Assembly (NCBI GenBank): GCA_020186115.1
Contig: WSYJ01000147.1
Location: 186,001-250,000, forward strand
DNA: 64,000 bases
Direction of reading: 5' to 3'
Source of the DNA: Histomonas meleagridis
Taxonomy: Eukaryota; Parabasalia; Tritrichomonadida; Dientamoebidae
The position numbers and the translations under genes are program-made. Numbering within the stretch: position 1 is the first letter of the stretch; each line of letters starts with the position of its first letter. The notes under the pieces are model-generated. The model was not told where the DNA came from. It saw nothing but the letters and a program-made list of their open reading frames with translations, and did no database searches. This document shows positions 10,438 to 19,794 of the stretch, in pieces.

Positions 10438-11688
10438 TTAAAAAATTAAAATAAATTTCAAATGGTATAAATAAATATCTTTTATATTGATATCATTTTC
10501 TTTTTGGTCTAATATAAATTTAACAAGTTCAGTGTTTCTTGAATTTATTGCAAATAATAATATATCTTTTGGAATTGAGTTTTCTTTAAGAAAATATTTG
10601 ATAAGAAACATATTTCCGATTTTTGCCGCTTCGTTAATAATATCCTTATTAATTTTCAAACCATTTATTTTCAATAATATAAATATTTCATAGTTATAAT
10701 ACAAAATGCATAGTTTTCCTAACTCTTCTAAATTATTAATTTTTTCAATTTTCTTATTATAAAGATAATAAAAAATATCATTTTTATGAAATTGAATTGC
10801 TGTCTCATATGCATCTTTAAATGAAGAATGATTTTGTTCACATAAATGAATGATTTCTTCATTTCCACCAGCAATTGCATATTTACCTGCATTTTCTACA
10901 TTTGCACCATTTATAAGTAAATATTTAAAACATTTTACTGAAGAAAAAAATGCTGCATATTCAATTAATGTAACCCAATTATTAACAAATGAACATCTTT
11001 CATAAATTGATGGTTTAATTGTTTGATTAAAATTAAAATTATTTTGTGATGATATTTCTTGAAGTTTTTCTATTTCATCATTTCGAATTACTTTTAAAAT
11101 TTCATTTGGATTATGTCCTTCACTAATTAATTTCTTATGTAATTCCCAATCATTCTTTGAAAGTTCATCATAATCAATGTCTTGAAAATTACATTCTTCA
11201 TCATGCAAAATCTTAATTTCATCTTTAGAACCTTTCTGTATAAAATGTATAAAAAATTGGTTCTTTGTGTTTTGAACAAATTTTGGCTCAATCAAATCAT
11301 ATTCAATCATGTAATTAAGAAAATAATATGATTCTTGTGTATTTTCAACTAGAAGAAAATGAGAAAATACATCTGAAATTTTTGAAATGTTTTTATCTTC
11401 TTCATTTTTCTCTATTTCTTTTACCAGTTGTAAATAAATATCAAAATCTTTCATTTTAATAATGAGTGATGTATAAATAATTTGACTTACAATTAAATTA
11501 TAAGATATTGGGTGATTTTCACAAAATTTGTTCATTATAAAATTTACAGTTTCTTCAAAATTTTCACTGTTTAAACCAAAGATAGTATTATTGAACTTTA
11601 AATATGTTTCGAATTCATCTTGAGATTTTTGATTTATTTCCTCTTTATGTTCACATAAAAACATATGCTTTATGGTCATGTAAATCAT
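10438..11688 (-). CDS. DUF3447/ankyrin protein, main reading frame
   Basis: Trichomonad DUF3447-type protein. The N-terminal half is an all-helical leader (FNNTIFGLNSENFEETVNFI). The central block SKNDWELHKKLISEGHNP, EKLQEISSQNNFNFNQ, WVTLIEYAAFFSSVKCFKYL and LLINGANVENAGKYAIAGGN is nearly identical to the protein at 43.5 kb. C-terminal ankyrin-like helices end DINIKDIYLYHLKFILIF at a stop inside the first spacer. No ATG opens the frame: the first ATGs are at about 11688 and 11679, while the frame stays open upstream to about 11770 without a Met, so the start is provisional or lies in an upstream exon. Together with the array at 9463-10404 this probably forms one gene. Function unknown; such ankyrin proteins are usually scaffolds. 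Confidence 0.65.
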   Translation of the reverse strand: MIYMTIKHMFLCEHKEEINQKSQDEFETYLKFNNTIFGLNSENFEETVNFIMNKFCENHPISYNLIVSQIIYTSLIIKMKDFDIYLQLVKEIEKNEEDKNISKISDVFSHFLLVENTQESYYFLNYMIEYDLIEPKFVQNTKNQFFIHFIQKGSKDEIKILHDEECNFQDIDYDELSKNDWELHKKLISEGHNPNEILKVIRNDEIEKLQEISSQNNFNFNQTIKPSIYERCSFVNNWVTLIEYAAFFSSVKCFKYLLINGANVENAGKYAIAGGNEEIIHLCEQNHSSFKDAYETAIQFHKNDIFYYLYNKKIEKINNLEELGKLCILYYNYEIFILLKINGLKINKDIINEAAKIGNMFLIKYFLKENSIPKDILLFAINSRNTELVKFILDQKENDINIKDIYLYHLKFILIF

Positions 11689-11718
11689 ACAATATTCGAA
11701 ATAACCGCCGTGTTGCAA

Positions 11719-12246
11719 TAAAACATAGAAACTTTCATATATTGGATGTTTTTTATTAGCATAAATTAACAGGTTTTTTTCTTATTTTAACATTATTCTT
11801 GATGAAGAAGAATAAATATTGATCACTCAACAAAAATATCAATATATTTCGTTCATACGTTCATACTATTTTTTATATCTGAAATTAATATATGCTTTTC
11901 GTATTTAAGGTCGTTTTGCTGATATCCAAATGGAAAACATTTCAATGTTTCCAATGTAATATAATAATTCCATGGTCATGACCATAATCAGATTTCATTA
12001 GCTATTTCAAATATTACATTGAAACACAAAATAAACTTTTTATTCATGAAATAGTTTAACAATTTTTGCATTCACATTTAAAATGCATCTATAGCTAATT
12101 CACAACTAAATTTTTGAAACATTTATTAAAAAGTTGGAATAAGAGAAAACCCCAGACCCAAACAATAATTATATATATATATATACAGAAAAACTGCGTT
12201 TGTAACCCTTGATATCGTACACATAATACATTTGTAATGATTTTCG
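11719..12246. other. Intergenic between divergent genes
   Basis: No recognisable gene. It holds a short (TA)n run near 12170-12184. I looked here for a missing 5' exon of the Ras-like gene with a G-x-x-x-x-G-K-S/T coding stretch and found none. Confidence 0.5.
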
Positions 12247-12747
12247 GTGAGTTTTTTGTGTGTTCTATTATATGACTACTTTACTATGGAATGTGATCCA
12301 ACAGTAGAGGAAAATTATAAATATTCTCTAAAAATTGATGGTAAAACTACAATGCTTGATGTTGTTGATACCCCAGGTATTGATTGTGAATCTTTTCCAA
12401 GATATTATAAACAAGGAGATGGTTTCATGATTGTTTATGCTGTAGATAACATCATAACTTTCGAAGAGGCTAAAAATCATTGCGTGAATTTATTAAAGTC
12501 AAAGCAAGGCATTGATGTACCGATTATTATAATTGCAAATAAATGGGATTATGAAGATCAAAGATGGGTTATTAGTAGACAACAAGGTCAAGATCTCGCA
12601 GCGGCATTCAATGCAAAATATTTCGAAACTTCAGCTGCCTCGTCTATTGGTATCACTGAAGCATTTGCTGCCATGGTTAGAATGCTAAGAGAGACAAAAC
12701 AGCCTCCTGTCCCCAATGAAAACAATCAAAAATGTATTGTGTTCTAA
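12247..12747 (+). pseudogene. Ras-like small GTPase lacking the P-loop
   Basis: The frame encodes a Ras relative from the effector loop on: LLYDYFTMECDPTVEENY matches the stretch before and through Ras switch I, DTPG is the G3 motif (Gln61 position is Ile), NKWD is G4, ETSA is G5, and the protein ends CIVF, a CAAX prenylation box. The first about 20 residues with the G1 P-loop (GxxxxGKS) are absent, and the frame opens with GTG, not ATG, at 12247. The first in-frame ATG (12286) would start inside switch I. So this is a 5'-truncated copy, or exon 1 is unrecognised. As it stands it should not bind nucleotide normally. The rest is undamaged, so loss would be recent. Confidence 0.7.
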
Positions 12748-13354
12748 GATAATTTTCATAATTGCTTTTATAATGGCATTTAAAAATTCCTAAAAATATC
12801 ATTTTTTGAATATTGTGTATATGGCGAGTGATACTGCTAACAAAATGGGTATAAATACTCAAAGACAACAAGAAAATAAACTAGCGCTCAAAATCAATAA
12901 ATATATTTCACTCCATATAGTTGTAAGAAATTATGAAAGATCAGAATATAAAACGAGAAAAATGCCACTTTTCAATTCAGCAGCTTCAGTTTCCCACTTT
13001 TTCATAATTTATCTGGTCGTTGTTTATTTTTTCTTTGCTCATTTCATGTATTTCATATAATTTCGATAATTTATTTTTAATTTAAAAAAAATAAAGTACG
13101 TCTTACAACCTTTTCTGAGGATCATTAATTTTGTATCGAGGAATTCTCTGAAAAAATCATCTAAACGATCAAAATTAATTCAACTACCGATCGTCAAAAG
13201 TGGTGATTCACAGCTGAGAATTGACATTTTCACCTGTAATTATTTCATTTTTGATAATTTCCTCAAATCGACAACAACTCAAAAGATTTCCATTGGTTAT
13301 ACGCATACATTAAATGCCAATGAAAAAGCGTTTGCATAATTGATTATGCTTTAC
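12748..13354. other. Intergenic, no convincing gene
   Basis: 3' flanks of the Ras-like frame and of the convergent CYFIP gene. An 84-codon frame at 12806-13060 ends in a hydrophobic stretch but has no family resemblance and AT-driven composition, so it is not called. Confidence 0.45.
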
Positions 13355-16300
13355 TCACTTCGTGTCTGCGTAAGGGCTGGCCAATATCTCGCTGAACACC
13401 CTCGCCTGGTTTGTAATGGACGCGTAATTAATGAACTTCGTCAACGAATTTGGCAAGTTACCGTTGTTTCCGCTTACCAAGAACAAGCGCAGCACTCTCA
13501 TTACTATCGAGTCGTACTGGTACAGTCCTTCTTCGCCTGATAGCAAAATGAACAAATGCGCTGCAATGATTACGCCATCTCCGAAAGTTTCGATTGGATG
13601 TGAAATTGTTAAAGTATCTGAAAGTTGTACAGGTTTTGAAGTACATAATAAGAACTCCAAAACAGACCAAACAGAAGGGAAAGTTCGATGATTAACTACG
13701 TTGACAGGATCGAATTCATTCGCAACGAACAAATCCTTATTTTGATTCAAATGTGCCTTAAATATCGAAGCAACAGAAGCCATTATAGACACATTACGAT
13801 TCATTGGTTTCATTTCTCCTTCGATTACACTTAATAACGCAACGAGATTACCCACGTTACGTAATGAGTTAAATAATGCGCCAAGTTGTGGATGTTTCAT
13901 TTCGGAATATGCATCAGTGATGAAGTTGAAATAAGTATCTAATGTTTCGTTCGGTGAAACTGATAATAATCTCATAGCTGGTGCTACTTGTGCATATACG
14001 TCAATGAATTTAGAAATTTCTAAGTTAATACGTCCTAAAATATTAATAATGAATGATGTAAATTCACCATCATCTAATACTTCAACTAATGCTGCACAAT
14101 GTTCTGCTCCGATGAATTTAGAATCATTTAAATGTAAGCGGACATAGAAATGTGCCCATTCTTCATTATTAGGTGGTAATATCATTAAATCTTTTGTTGG
14201 TAAAAATCGTCGTGATACTGAATTAAATCGTAAATGTGGTGGATCGACAACATTAATTAATGCTGATGCTAAGTTTGTGGATGGGTTATTAGGTTGTGCC
14301 ATTCTTGCACTAGCCCAAATTGAATCGAAATCATTTAATAATAATCCATTCTTTCGTAAGAATTTATGTGTACCTTTACATACCTTTAATAAATGTGATA
14401 CATAAGGTAATGCTCCTAAACCTGTAATACGTGAAATACAATTTCCTAATTCTTTTTCTAATGTATCATTTAACTTTTGTGTGGTAATTAAATTAAAATC
14501 AACTGGTGATCCTAATAATTGTAATGTGTTTTGTTTAACCATTGACATATAACGAATAGGTTTAGGATTAATTTGTCCTGTACATTCTGCTGGTAATTGT
14601 GCAGCAGCAGCAGCTTCAAGTGAGAATTTAAAGAATGCATGTGCAAATGTGAATGAAATCATATCAACACATACACTAACTTCTGCTTCAATTTCTTTAT
14701 AAAGATATTGTGATTGGAATGTATTTAATGCTAAATATGCTGCATCATTATATATTTCAAATGGGAAAAATACACATTCATGTAATGATGATTTATCTGA
14801 TGCATTTAAGACATGTTCTGCTAAAATAAATGGTAATGATGAACGTACTGGGAATTGTAAGATACCATTATTCTTACTTTCAATATCAAGTGCTGTTTCT
14901 CTAAACCATAATGATCCTAAGTTAGAAGCTTTACGAATATTATGTGTATATTGTAATAATAATGAATAATTATTAGTTTCATCTAAGAATGATTCAAATT
15001 CATCAACAGTATGTTTAAATGAACTTATTAATTTCCCTTTCTTATCATATAATGGACTTGGTGATTGTAATAATAAATAGATTTGTTCTCGAAGGATTTC
15101 TAATTGATGAATACTTGGTGGGATTTTAGATAATTTATCATCTCCAACTGGTTTACTTGTGACTTGTGATGGGGATAATCCACCATCGAATTTACCAAAT
15201 ACATTACGAATTGCGATAAAGAGTTTTTCGGAATCTTGTGCTTTCTTTTTAGCAGATGATAATGCATTACCTAAAGTATTTTGAACAAAGTTTTGTATAA
15301 CTTGACCTACAGTTTCATCAATATATTTCATAATAATAGGCTCTGCTTTTAATGTGGTACCTGCGATAGTTTTAATGTTACCAATGATTTCAATAAGTGC
15401 ATCAAGATCTTCTGGTGAATAATTTAATCGAACTTGACAATCATATAATGATGTTCCTGCTGGTGCTGATGCTACACAACTTGATTTATATGCAAATTGG
15501 GTCATAATAGCATTCGACATTTCACTAATACATGATAATATTTCATATAATGTATTTGTATCTTTGACTTGTCCTTCACGAATTATAGAGTTAATTGCTG
15601 TAAGATTCGATTTATATGTCTCTCGAAAACTCATTATTTTGTTCTTGATTAAGAATTGACTACTTGCTGCTTTAAGTTTCTCTTTATCTGCATATATCGT
15701 AATTCCTTTTGGTAAACTATAACCTTCAATGTCTTTAAAGATTGAAGTAACATCAAAATGATTTTCTCCAATTAATGGTATTAATGGTTGCTCTGATATC
15801 ATTGTATAAATGGTGGACATGTTATCTTTGGAAGATAATGCTTTTTGACCAAAGATAAACAATGATGATAACATTGAGATAACTAACGCTTGCTTTTGTT
15901 TCGGTAAGATTGCTTTACGATATGAATTAACACAATAATCAAGGAAACATATGAAGATCTTGTTAGCTGTAGGATTAGGATTTTTCTTGAAATAGTTCTT
16001 AAGTTGATTAAGTGAGTGATGGGGTGATCCCAAGAAGATTGGAAGAGTAGCAGTGGCTTGTTTCTCATCTGCTGTAAGATCTTTACGACGTCGGAATAAT
16101 GAAAGATCAACTGTTAAGCCGACTTTAACCAATTTCATTTGTTCAAGATTAAGAATGATATCAAAGAGCTCTACAAGCTTCTCAAAGAAAAGATTGGATG
16201 GTGGTTCTTTCATAGAACAAATGGTGGAACGAATAAAGTTGGTAGCTTCTTCAAGTGAGCTTTGTAATGCACAGATTTTTTCAAAATAGGGTGAGAATAC

Positions 16301-16627
16301 AGCAAGGAAAAGTTTCATAATCTCTTCGCTTTTCTTCGGATCGTTCTCAACTGCCTTGATATGGTTTTCTGGATTATAAATGGCTCTTGAAACACTACGA
16401 TAGCTATATAGAAATGGGATAAGAGCACTGGTATCATCAATAAGCTTCTGGAGAGTATCTAATTGTTGAAAATCACTATTTCCTTGCATATAAAGTCCTT
16501 CATATGGTACATCATGTTGGTTAAACAGTGGTGGTTCAGGTGAAGCAATTTGAGCATCCATGGGGATGACTGATGGATCATGAGACACTAACGTTGCTTC
16601 AAAGGCGGCAAGAGGGTCTTCAGACAT
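13355..16627 (-). CDS. CYFIP: CYFIP / Sra-1 / PIR121, WAVE regulatory complex subunit
   Basis: 1090 aa (animal CYFIP about 1250). CYFIP holds WAVE inactive in the WAVE regulatory complex and binds active Rac. Family features along the protein: LYDCQVRLNYSPEDLDALIE matches the RYNYTSEEKFALVE region; GSLWFRETALDIE matches QLWFREFFLE; LQFPVRSSLPFILAEHVL matches IQFPIEMSMPWILTDHIL; FEIYNDAAYLALNTFQSQYL and YKEIEAEVSVCVD match [25 protein letters not shown]; the C-terminal ETFGDGVIIAAHLFILLSG matches QCFGDGLHWAGCMIIVLLG. The order of these motifs is preserved. The start ATG follows GCACAAA, similar to the HDAC leader. Its presence implies Arp2/3-WAVE actin control, consistent with amoeboid trichomonads and with the DOCK-type GEF at 56.6 kb. 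Confidence 0.9.
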   Translation of the reverse strand: MSEDPLAAFEATLVSHDPSVIPMDAQIASPEPPLFNQHDVPYEGLYMQGNSDFQQLDTLQKLIDDTSALIPFLYSYRSVSRAIYNPENHIKAVENDPKKSEEIMKLFLAVFSPYFEKICALQSSLEEATNFIRSTICSMKEPPSNLFFEKLVELFDIILNLEQMKLVKVGLTVDLSLFRRRKDLTADEKQATATLPIFLGSPHHSLNQLKNYFKKNPNPTANKIFICFLDYCVNSYRKAILPKQKQALVISMLSSLFIFGQKALSSKDNMSTIYTMISEQPLIPLIGENHFDVTSIFKDIEGYSLPKGITIYADKEKLKAASSQFLIKNKIMSFRETYKSNLTAINSIIREGQVKDTNTLYEILSCISEMSNAIMTQFAYKSSCVASAPAGTSLYDCQVRLNYSPEDLDALIEIIGNIKTIAGTTLKAEPIIMKYIDETVGQVIQNFVQNTLGNALSSAKKKAQDSEKLFIAIRNVFGKFDGGLSPSQVTSKPVGDDKLSKIPPSIHQLEILREQIYLLLQSPSPLYDKKGKLISSFKHTVDEFESFLDETNNYSLLLQYTHNIRKASNLGSLWFRETALDIESKNNGILQFPVRSSLPFILAEHVLNASDKSSLHECVFFPFEIYNDAAYLALNTFQSQYLYKEIEAEVSVCVDMISFTFAHAFFKFSLEAAAAAQLPAECTGQINPKPIRYMSMVKQNTLQLLGSPVDFNLITTQKLNDTLEKELGNCISRITGLGALPYVSHLLKVCKGTHKFLRKNGLLLNDFDSIWASARMAQPNNPSTNLASALINVVDPPHLRFNSVSRRFLPTKDLMILPPNNEEWAHFYVRLHLNDSKFIGAEHCAALVEVLDDGEFTSFIINILGRINLEISKFIDVYAQVAPAMRLLSVSPNETLDTYFNFITDAYSEMKHPQLGALFNSLRNVGNLVALLSVIEGEMKPMNRNVSIMASVASIFKAHLNQNKDLFVANEFDPVNVVNHRTFPSVWSVLEFLLCTSKPVQLSDTLTISHPIETFGDGVIIAAHLFILLSGEEGLYQYDSIVMRVLRLFLVSGNNGNLPNSLTKFINYASITNQARVFSEILASPYADTK

Positions 16628-17442
16628 TTTGTGCTTTTAAACCGATAACTATTATTCAAAATTGACGGTTTATGCCTAACATTTGATACAACGCTGTCAA
16701 ACCTCTTTTTGATAGGAAATAAAAAAATTCAATAATTTACTTGTACTATAACCGTGCCCGTAACTATTGTTATCGGGTTTTTCTTTTGCTTACCGTTAAA
16801 TAAAAAAAAATTCATTATATATTATACGTTAATGAATTAAGAATTGATCAAATAAATAAAATATAAACATGAATTTATCTTATCATGATGTTTTATAAAT
16901 TTTTGATCGAAAAATATATAATTAATAGTCAAATACATACCAAAACTGTTTAAAAAAATAATTTTGTATCATTTATTTCATATAAGATTATTTTTAATGT
17001 TACATATTGTAAAAAAATAATATTTTGCAATGAAAAATAATATTATTATTCGGCGCTGAAATGTGATGTGACACACTGAAAATTGTAAACTACTGAAAAT
17101 AAATGGAACCAAACAATCAGAAATAATATTTATGAAATTTATCTTCAAATGTTTAATCTTAATTACTTAAACAAGAAATGAAAATTGATTTTATTTAATA
17201 CAATTGTACTTAATTTTTTTTTCAACAAAAGATCATTATAAAAAATATAATTTGAATTTGTAGAAAAAAAATTATATAAAAAACCTGCAAGCGGAAGCTT
17301 GTTTTATACGAAAACAATTGGATTAAAGGTAAAAGAAAACAAAAAGAAAAAGAAAAATCACATGAACAAAAAGAGATGATTTTCGTAAACTATTCAATAG
17401 ATCGACCACATGCTTAACGGCTCACCATGGCCCTAAATGACT
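16628..17442. other. Divergent intergenic region between CYFIP and eEF1B
   Basis: AT-rich, no gene seen. On the CYFIP side a GTTATCGGTTT sequence, a Myb-like site in orientation, lies about 15 bases before the start. On the eEF1B side AACGG occurs at 17416-17420, upstream of the initiator. Confidence 0.4.
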
Positions 17443-17455
17443 TCACTTTTTTCGG
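17443..17455 (+). promoter_or_regulatory. Inr-type initiator of eEF1B
   Basis: TCACTTTT at 17443-17450 fits the trichomonad initiator TCAYTWYT and ends 5 bases before the ATG at 17456. It decides the start: an in-frame-looking ATG at 17427 in another frame lies upstream of the initiator and would not be in the transcript. Confidence 0.65.
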
Positions 17456-17827
17456 ATGTCCGACGATATTGATCCATTTGCTGAAGCTACACCAGAAGAA
17501 AAGGCTGCTGAAGAAGAAGCCAAGAAGAACGTTCAAAAGAAGGAAAAGAAGGAAGCTGTTGGCAAGTCAACACTCGTTCTCCAAATCAGCCCAGCTGATA
17601 CCGAAGTTAACCTTGACGATCTTGAAAACAAGATCCGTACCGAAATCAAAGAAGAAGGTCTCCTTTGGGGTAAGTCCGAAAGGAAGCCACTTTACTTCGG
17701 TCTTGTTGCTATCCTCCTTGGTGCTGTTGTTACAGATGATGTTTCAGTCGACGGAATCCAAGAAAAGATCGAAAGCTGGGATGATCTTGTCGCAAGCACT
17801 GAAATCATTGCTTTCCAAAAGATCTAA
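17456..17827 (+). CDS. EEF1B: Translation elongation factor eEF1B (beta/delta), GEF domain
   Basis: 123 aa. eEF1B catalyses GDP-GTP exchange on eEF1A. The protein starts MSDDIDPFAEATPEEKAAEE, the acidic DDIDLFG-type segment, then has a Lys-rich linker and the C-terminal GEF domain: STLVLQISPADTEVNL matches SSILLDVKPWDDETDM, IKEEGLLWG matches IQADGLVWG, and the end AFQKI matches the family's invariant AFNKI. The GST-like N-terminal domain of animal eEF1B-alpha is absent, giving a short form. Codon choice (AAG, CTT, ATC) is more GC-rich than in neighbours, typical of a highly expressed gene. The stop is TAA-A. Confidence 0.92.
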   Translation: MSDDIDPFAEATPEEKAAEEEAKKNVQKKEKKEAVGKSTLVLQISPADTEVNLDDLENKIRTEIKEEGLLWGKSERKPLYFGLVAILLGAVVTDDVSVDGIQEKIESWDDLVASTEIIAFQKI

Positions 17828-18110
17828 ATAAAGATCGATATTTAATATCTTTTAAAAGTTTTTAGTTTTTCTTATTCGAATAAGAAATTAATGTACATTA
17901 ATCTTTTTTAAAATTTTATTGAAAATAATTTTGATCAATTTACAAACTTAATCAATTATTCACCAAAGAGTAATATTTTTTATTTCATTAATGTGAACAA
18001 CTTATTATGCAATAATTAGATATTCAAATCTTTAAATAATTTTTTATCAAATTGTCATTAAAAAATTGAAATGGTAAAAATTAAACAAAAGAAATATATT
18101 TTTAATAAAT

Positions 18111-18527
18111 TTAGTTACGTTCGCCACGAATGCGTTGTGCAAGTTGAACATCACGTTCCATAATAGTAACACGGTTTGCATGAATTGCGCAAAGGTTTGT
18201 ATCTTCAAAGAGACCAACAAGGTAAGCTTCTGAGGCTTCTTGAAGAGCTGCGATAGCTGATGATTGGAAACGAAGATCTCCACGAAATCCTGATGCAATT
18301 TCACGAACAAGACGTTGGAATGGAAGCTTACGGATTAAAAGATCTGTGCTCTTTTGGTATTTACGAATTTCACGAAGAGCAACTGTGCCTGGTCTGAAAC
18401 GATGTTGCTTCTTAGCACCTTGTGAATCAACAACAGGTGTTGACTTACGAGCTGCCTTAGCACCGAGTGATTTACGTGGAGTCTTACCACCAGTAGATTT
18501 ACGAGCTGTTTGTTTTGTACGAGCCAT
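18111..18527 (-). CDS. H3: Histone H3, divergent
   Basis: 138 aa against 136 for canonical H3. The tail keeps [14 protein letters not shown] and AARKS, so K4, K9, S10, K14 and K27 are present. It differs at residues 19-22 (SLGA for QLAT), has a two-residue insertion before the K36 region ([13 protein letters not shown] for PATGGVKKPHR), and carries FRGD where canonical H3 has FKTD, so K79 is replaced by Arg. The core is conserved ([58 protein letters not shown]). It is divergently paired with H4 across 158 bases. TCATTTTTA on the minus strand (18539-18531) is an Inr three bases before the start. The stop is TAA-A. Confidence 0.97.
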   Translation of the reverse strand: MARTKQTARKSTGGKTPRKSLGAKAARKSTPVVDSQGAKKQHRFRPGTVALREIRKYQKSTDLLIRKLPFQRLVREIASGFRGDLRFQSSAIAALQEASEAYLVGLFEDTNLCAIHANRVTIMERDVQLAQRIRGERN

Positions 18528-18685
18528 CTATAAAAATGAGGCGAAAATTATACCCCGCCATTTCCCTCGGTTTGACTACAGAAAATCAAAATTTTTTCTC
18601 TCAATACATATGGGTCTAAAACGTCATTTAGTAATAGCTTTTTGGCGCTAAAAATGAATGATGATCGAAAGTGCCATTTTTTTAA
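18528..18685. promoter_or_regulatory. Bidirectional histone H3/H4 promoter
   Basis: 158 bases separate the H3 and H4 start codons. On the H3 side (minus strand) TCATTTTT is a good Inr match ending four bases before ATG. On the H4 side CCATTTTTTT (18674-18683) is a near match just before ATG. TTTGGCGC at 18641-18648 equals the consensus E2F/DP site (TTTSSCGC), and GGCGGGG lies on the H3 side. E2F control of histone genes is common in eukaryotes; control here is inferred from the site alone. Confidence 0.6.
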
Positions 18686-18991
<306 letters not shown>

Positions 18992-19209
18992 AACCAAATC
19001 TTTTAAAAATAAAAAATCAATAATAATCGAATCATGAATTTTAGCTTTTTATTTCACATATTTTAGGTTTAGTGAATGTTTGTAACTATTAATTACTGTT
19101 TAATATAAACTTAACATAGGAATCTTAAGATTAAAGTGGTTTGATCATTTGACCATTTACACATTGAAAATTATTTTACGTTGTTCAAAAAAGCGGTTAT
19201 GATGGTTTT

Positions 19210-19231
19210 GACGGTTATGGTCGCACCTTTC
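19210..19231 (+). promoter_or_regulatory. GACGGTTATGGTC promoter motif of the L17 gene
   Basis: GACGGTTATGGTCGCACCTTT lies immediately upstream of the L17 ATG. Almost the same string (GACGGTTTTGGTCAGCCTTT) precedes the NAC-beta ATG at 62075-62094. AACGG/GACGG resembles a Myb half site. Being shared by two ribosome-associated genes 43 kb apart suggests a common regulatory element. Confidence 0.5.
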
Positions 19232-19233
19232 AG

Positions 19234-19719
19234 ATGAAGTACACTTACAAATCCACAGGGGCTCCCGTTCTTAAGGCTTGCACCCCAACCGAACGCGTTC
19301 ACTTTAAGCCAATGTTCGAAACAGGCTGTGCTATCAAGGGCATGAAAGTTACCAAGGCTCTTGCATATCTCGAAGCTGTTATCGAACACAAACGTGCTGT
19401 TCCATTCTTCCGCTATAACGAAGGTATTCCACACCATGCCCAAGGTAAGGAATGGGGCTGTCCTTCATCAAGGTGGCCAGAAAAATCTGCTAAGTTATAC
19501 ATAAAATTAATCAAGAATGCCTTAGCAGGTGCTTCTCAAAAACCAGAAGTTGATGTTGACAACCTTATCATTGCGCATGTTCAATGCAACTATGCAAGAA
19601 TGTACCGTTATCGTCGTATCCACCAAGCACACGGTCGTGTGAAGTGCTATGCTTCTCCACCAACAAATGTTCAGATCGTCCTCGCAGCACCTACCAAACC
19701 AGTCAAAAGCGCTAAGTAA
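19234..19719 (+). CDS. RPL17: 60S ribosomal protein L17 (uL22)
   Basis: 161 aa. uL22 lines the polypeptide exit tunnel of the large subunit. [19 protein letters not shown] matches RVHFKNTRETAQAIKGMHI of RPL17; [20 protein letters not shown] matches [37 protein letters not shown] matches GRWPKKSAEFLLHMLKNA; and [20 protein letters not shown] matches the C-terminal AHGRINPYMSSPCH stretch. The start is the first ATG after the promoter motif. Codon use is biased (AAG, CGT, GCT) as in eEF1B. The stop is TAA-A. It is immediately upstream of HDAC, 75 bases apart. Confidence 0.96.
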   Translation: [161 protein letters not shown]

Positions 19720-19794
19720 ATATCGTTCTGGATTTTTTTACTTTTTTTCATAATAATTATTCGAACAGAGTTTGTCAATATCCACCTCACAAAA

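Noticed and set aside
12806-13060. 84-codon frame ending in a hydrophobic helix
   Set aside because: No family features, lies in the 3' flank of the Ras-like gene, composition follows AT content.
17427-17831. 134-codon Lys/Leu/Ser-rich frame overlapping eEF1B
   Set aside because: Out of frame with the clear eEF1B protein, and its ATG is upstream of the initiator.
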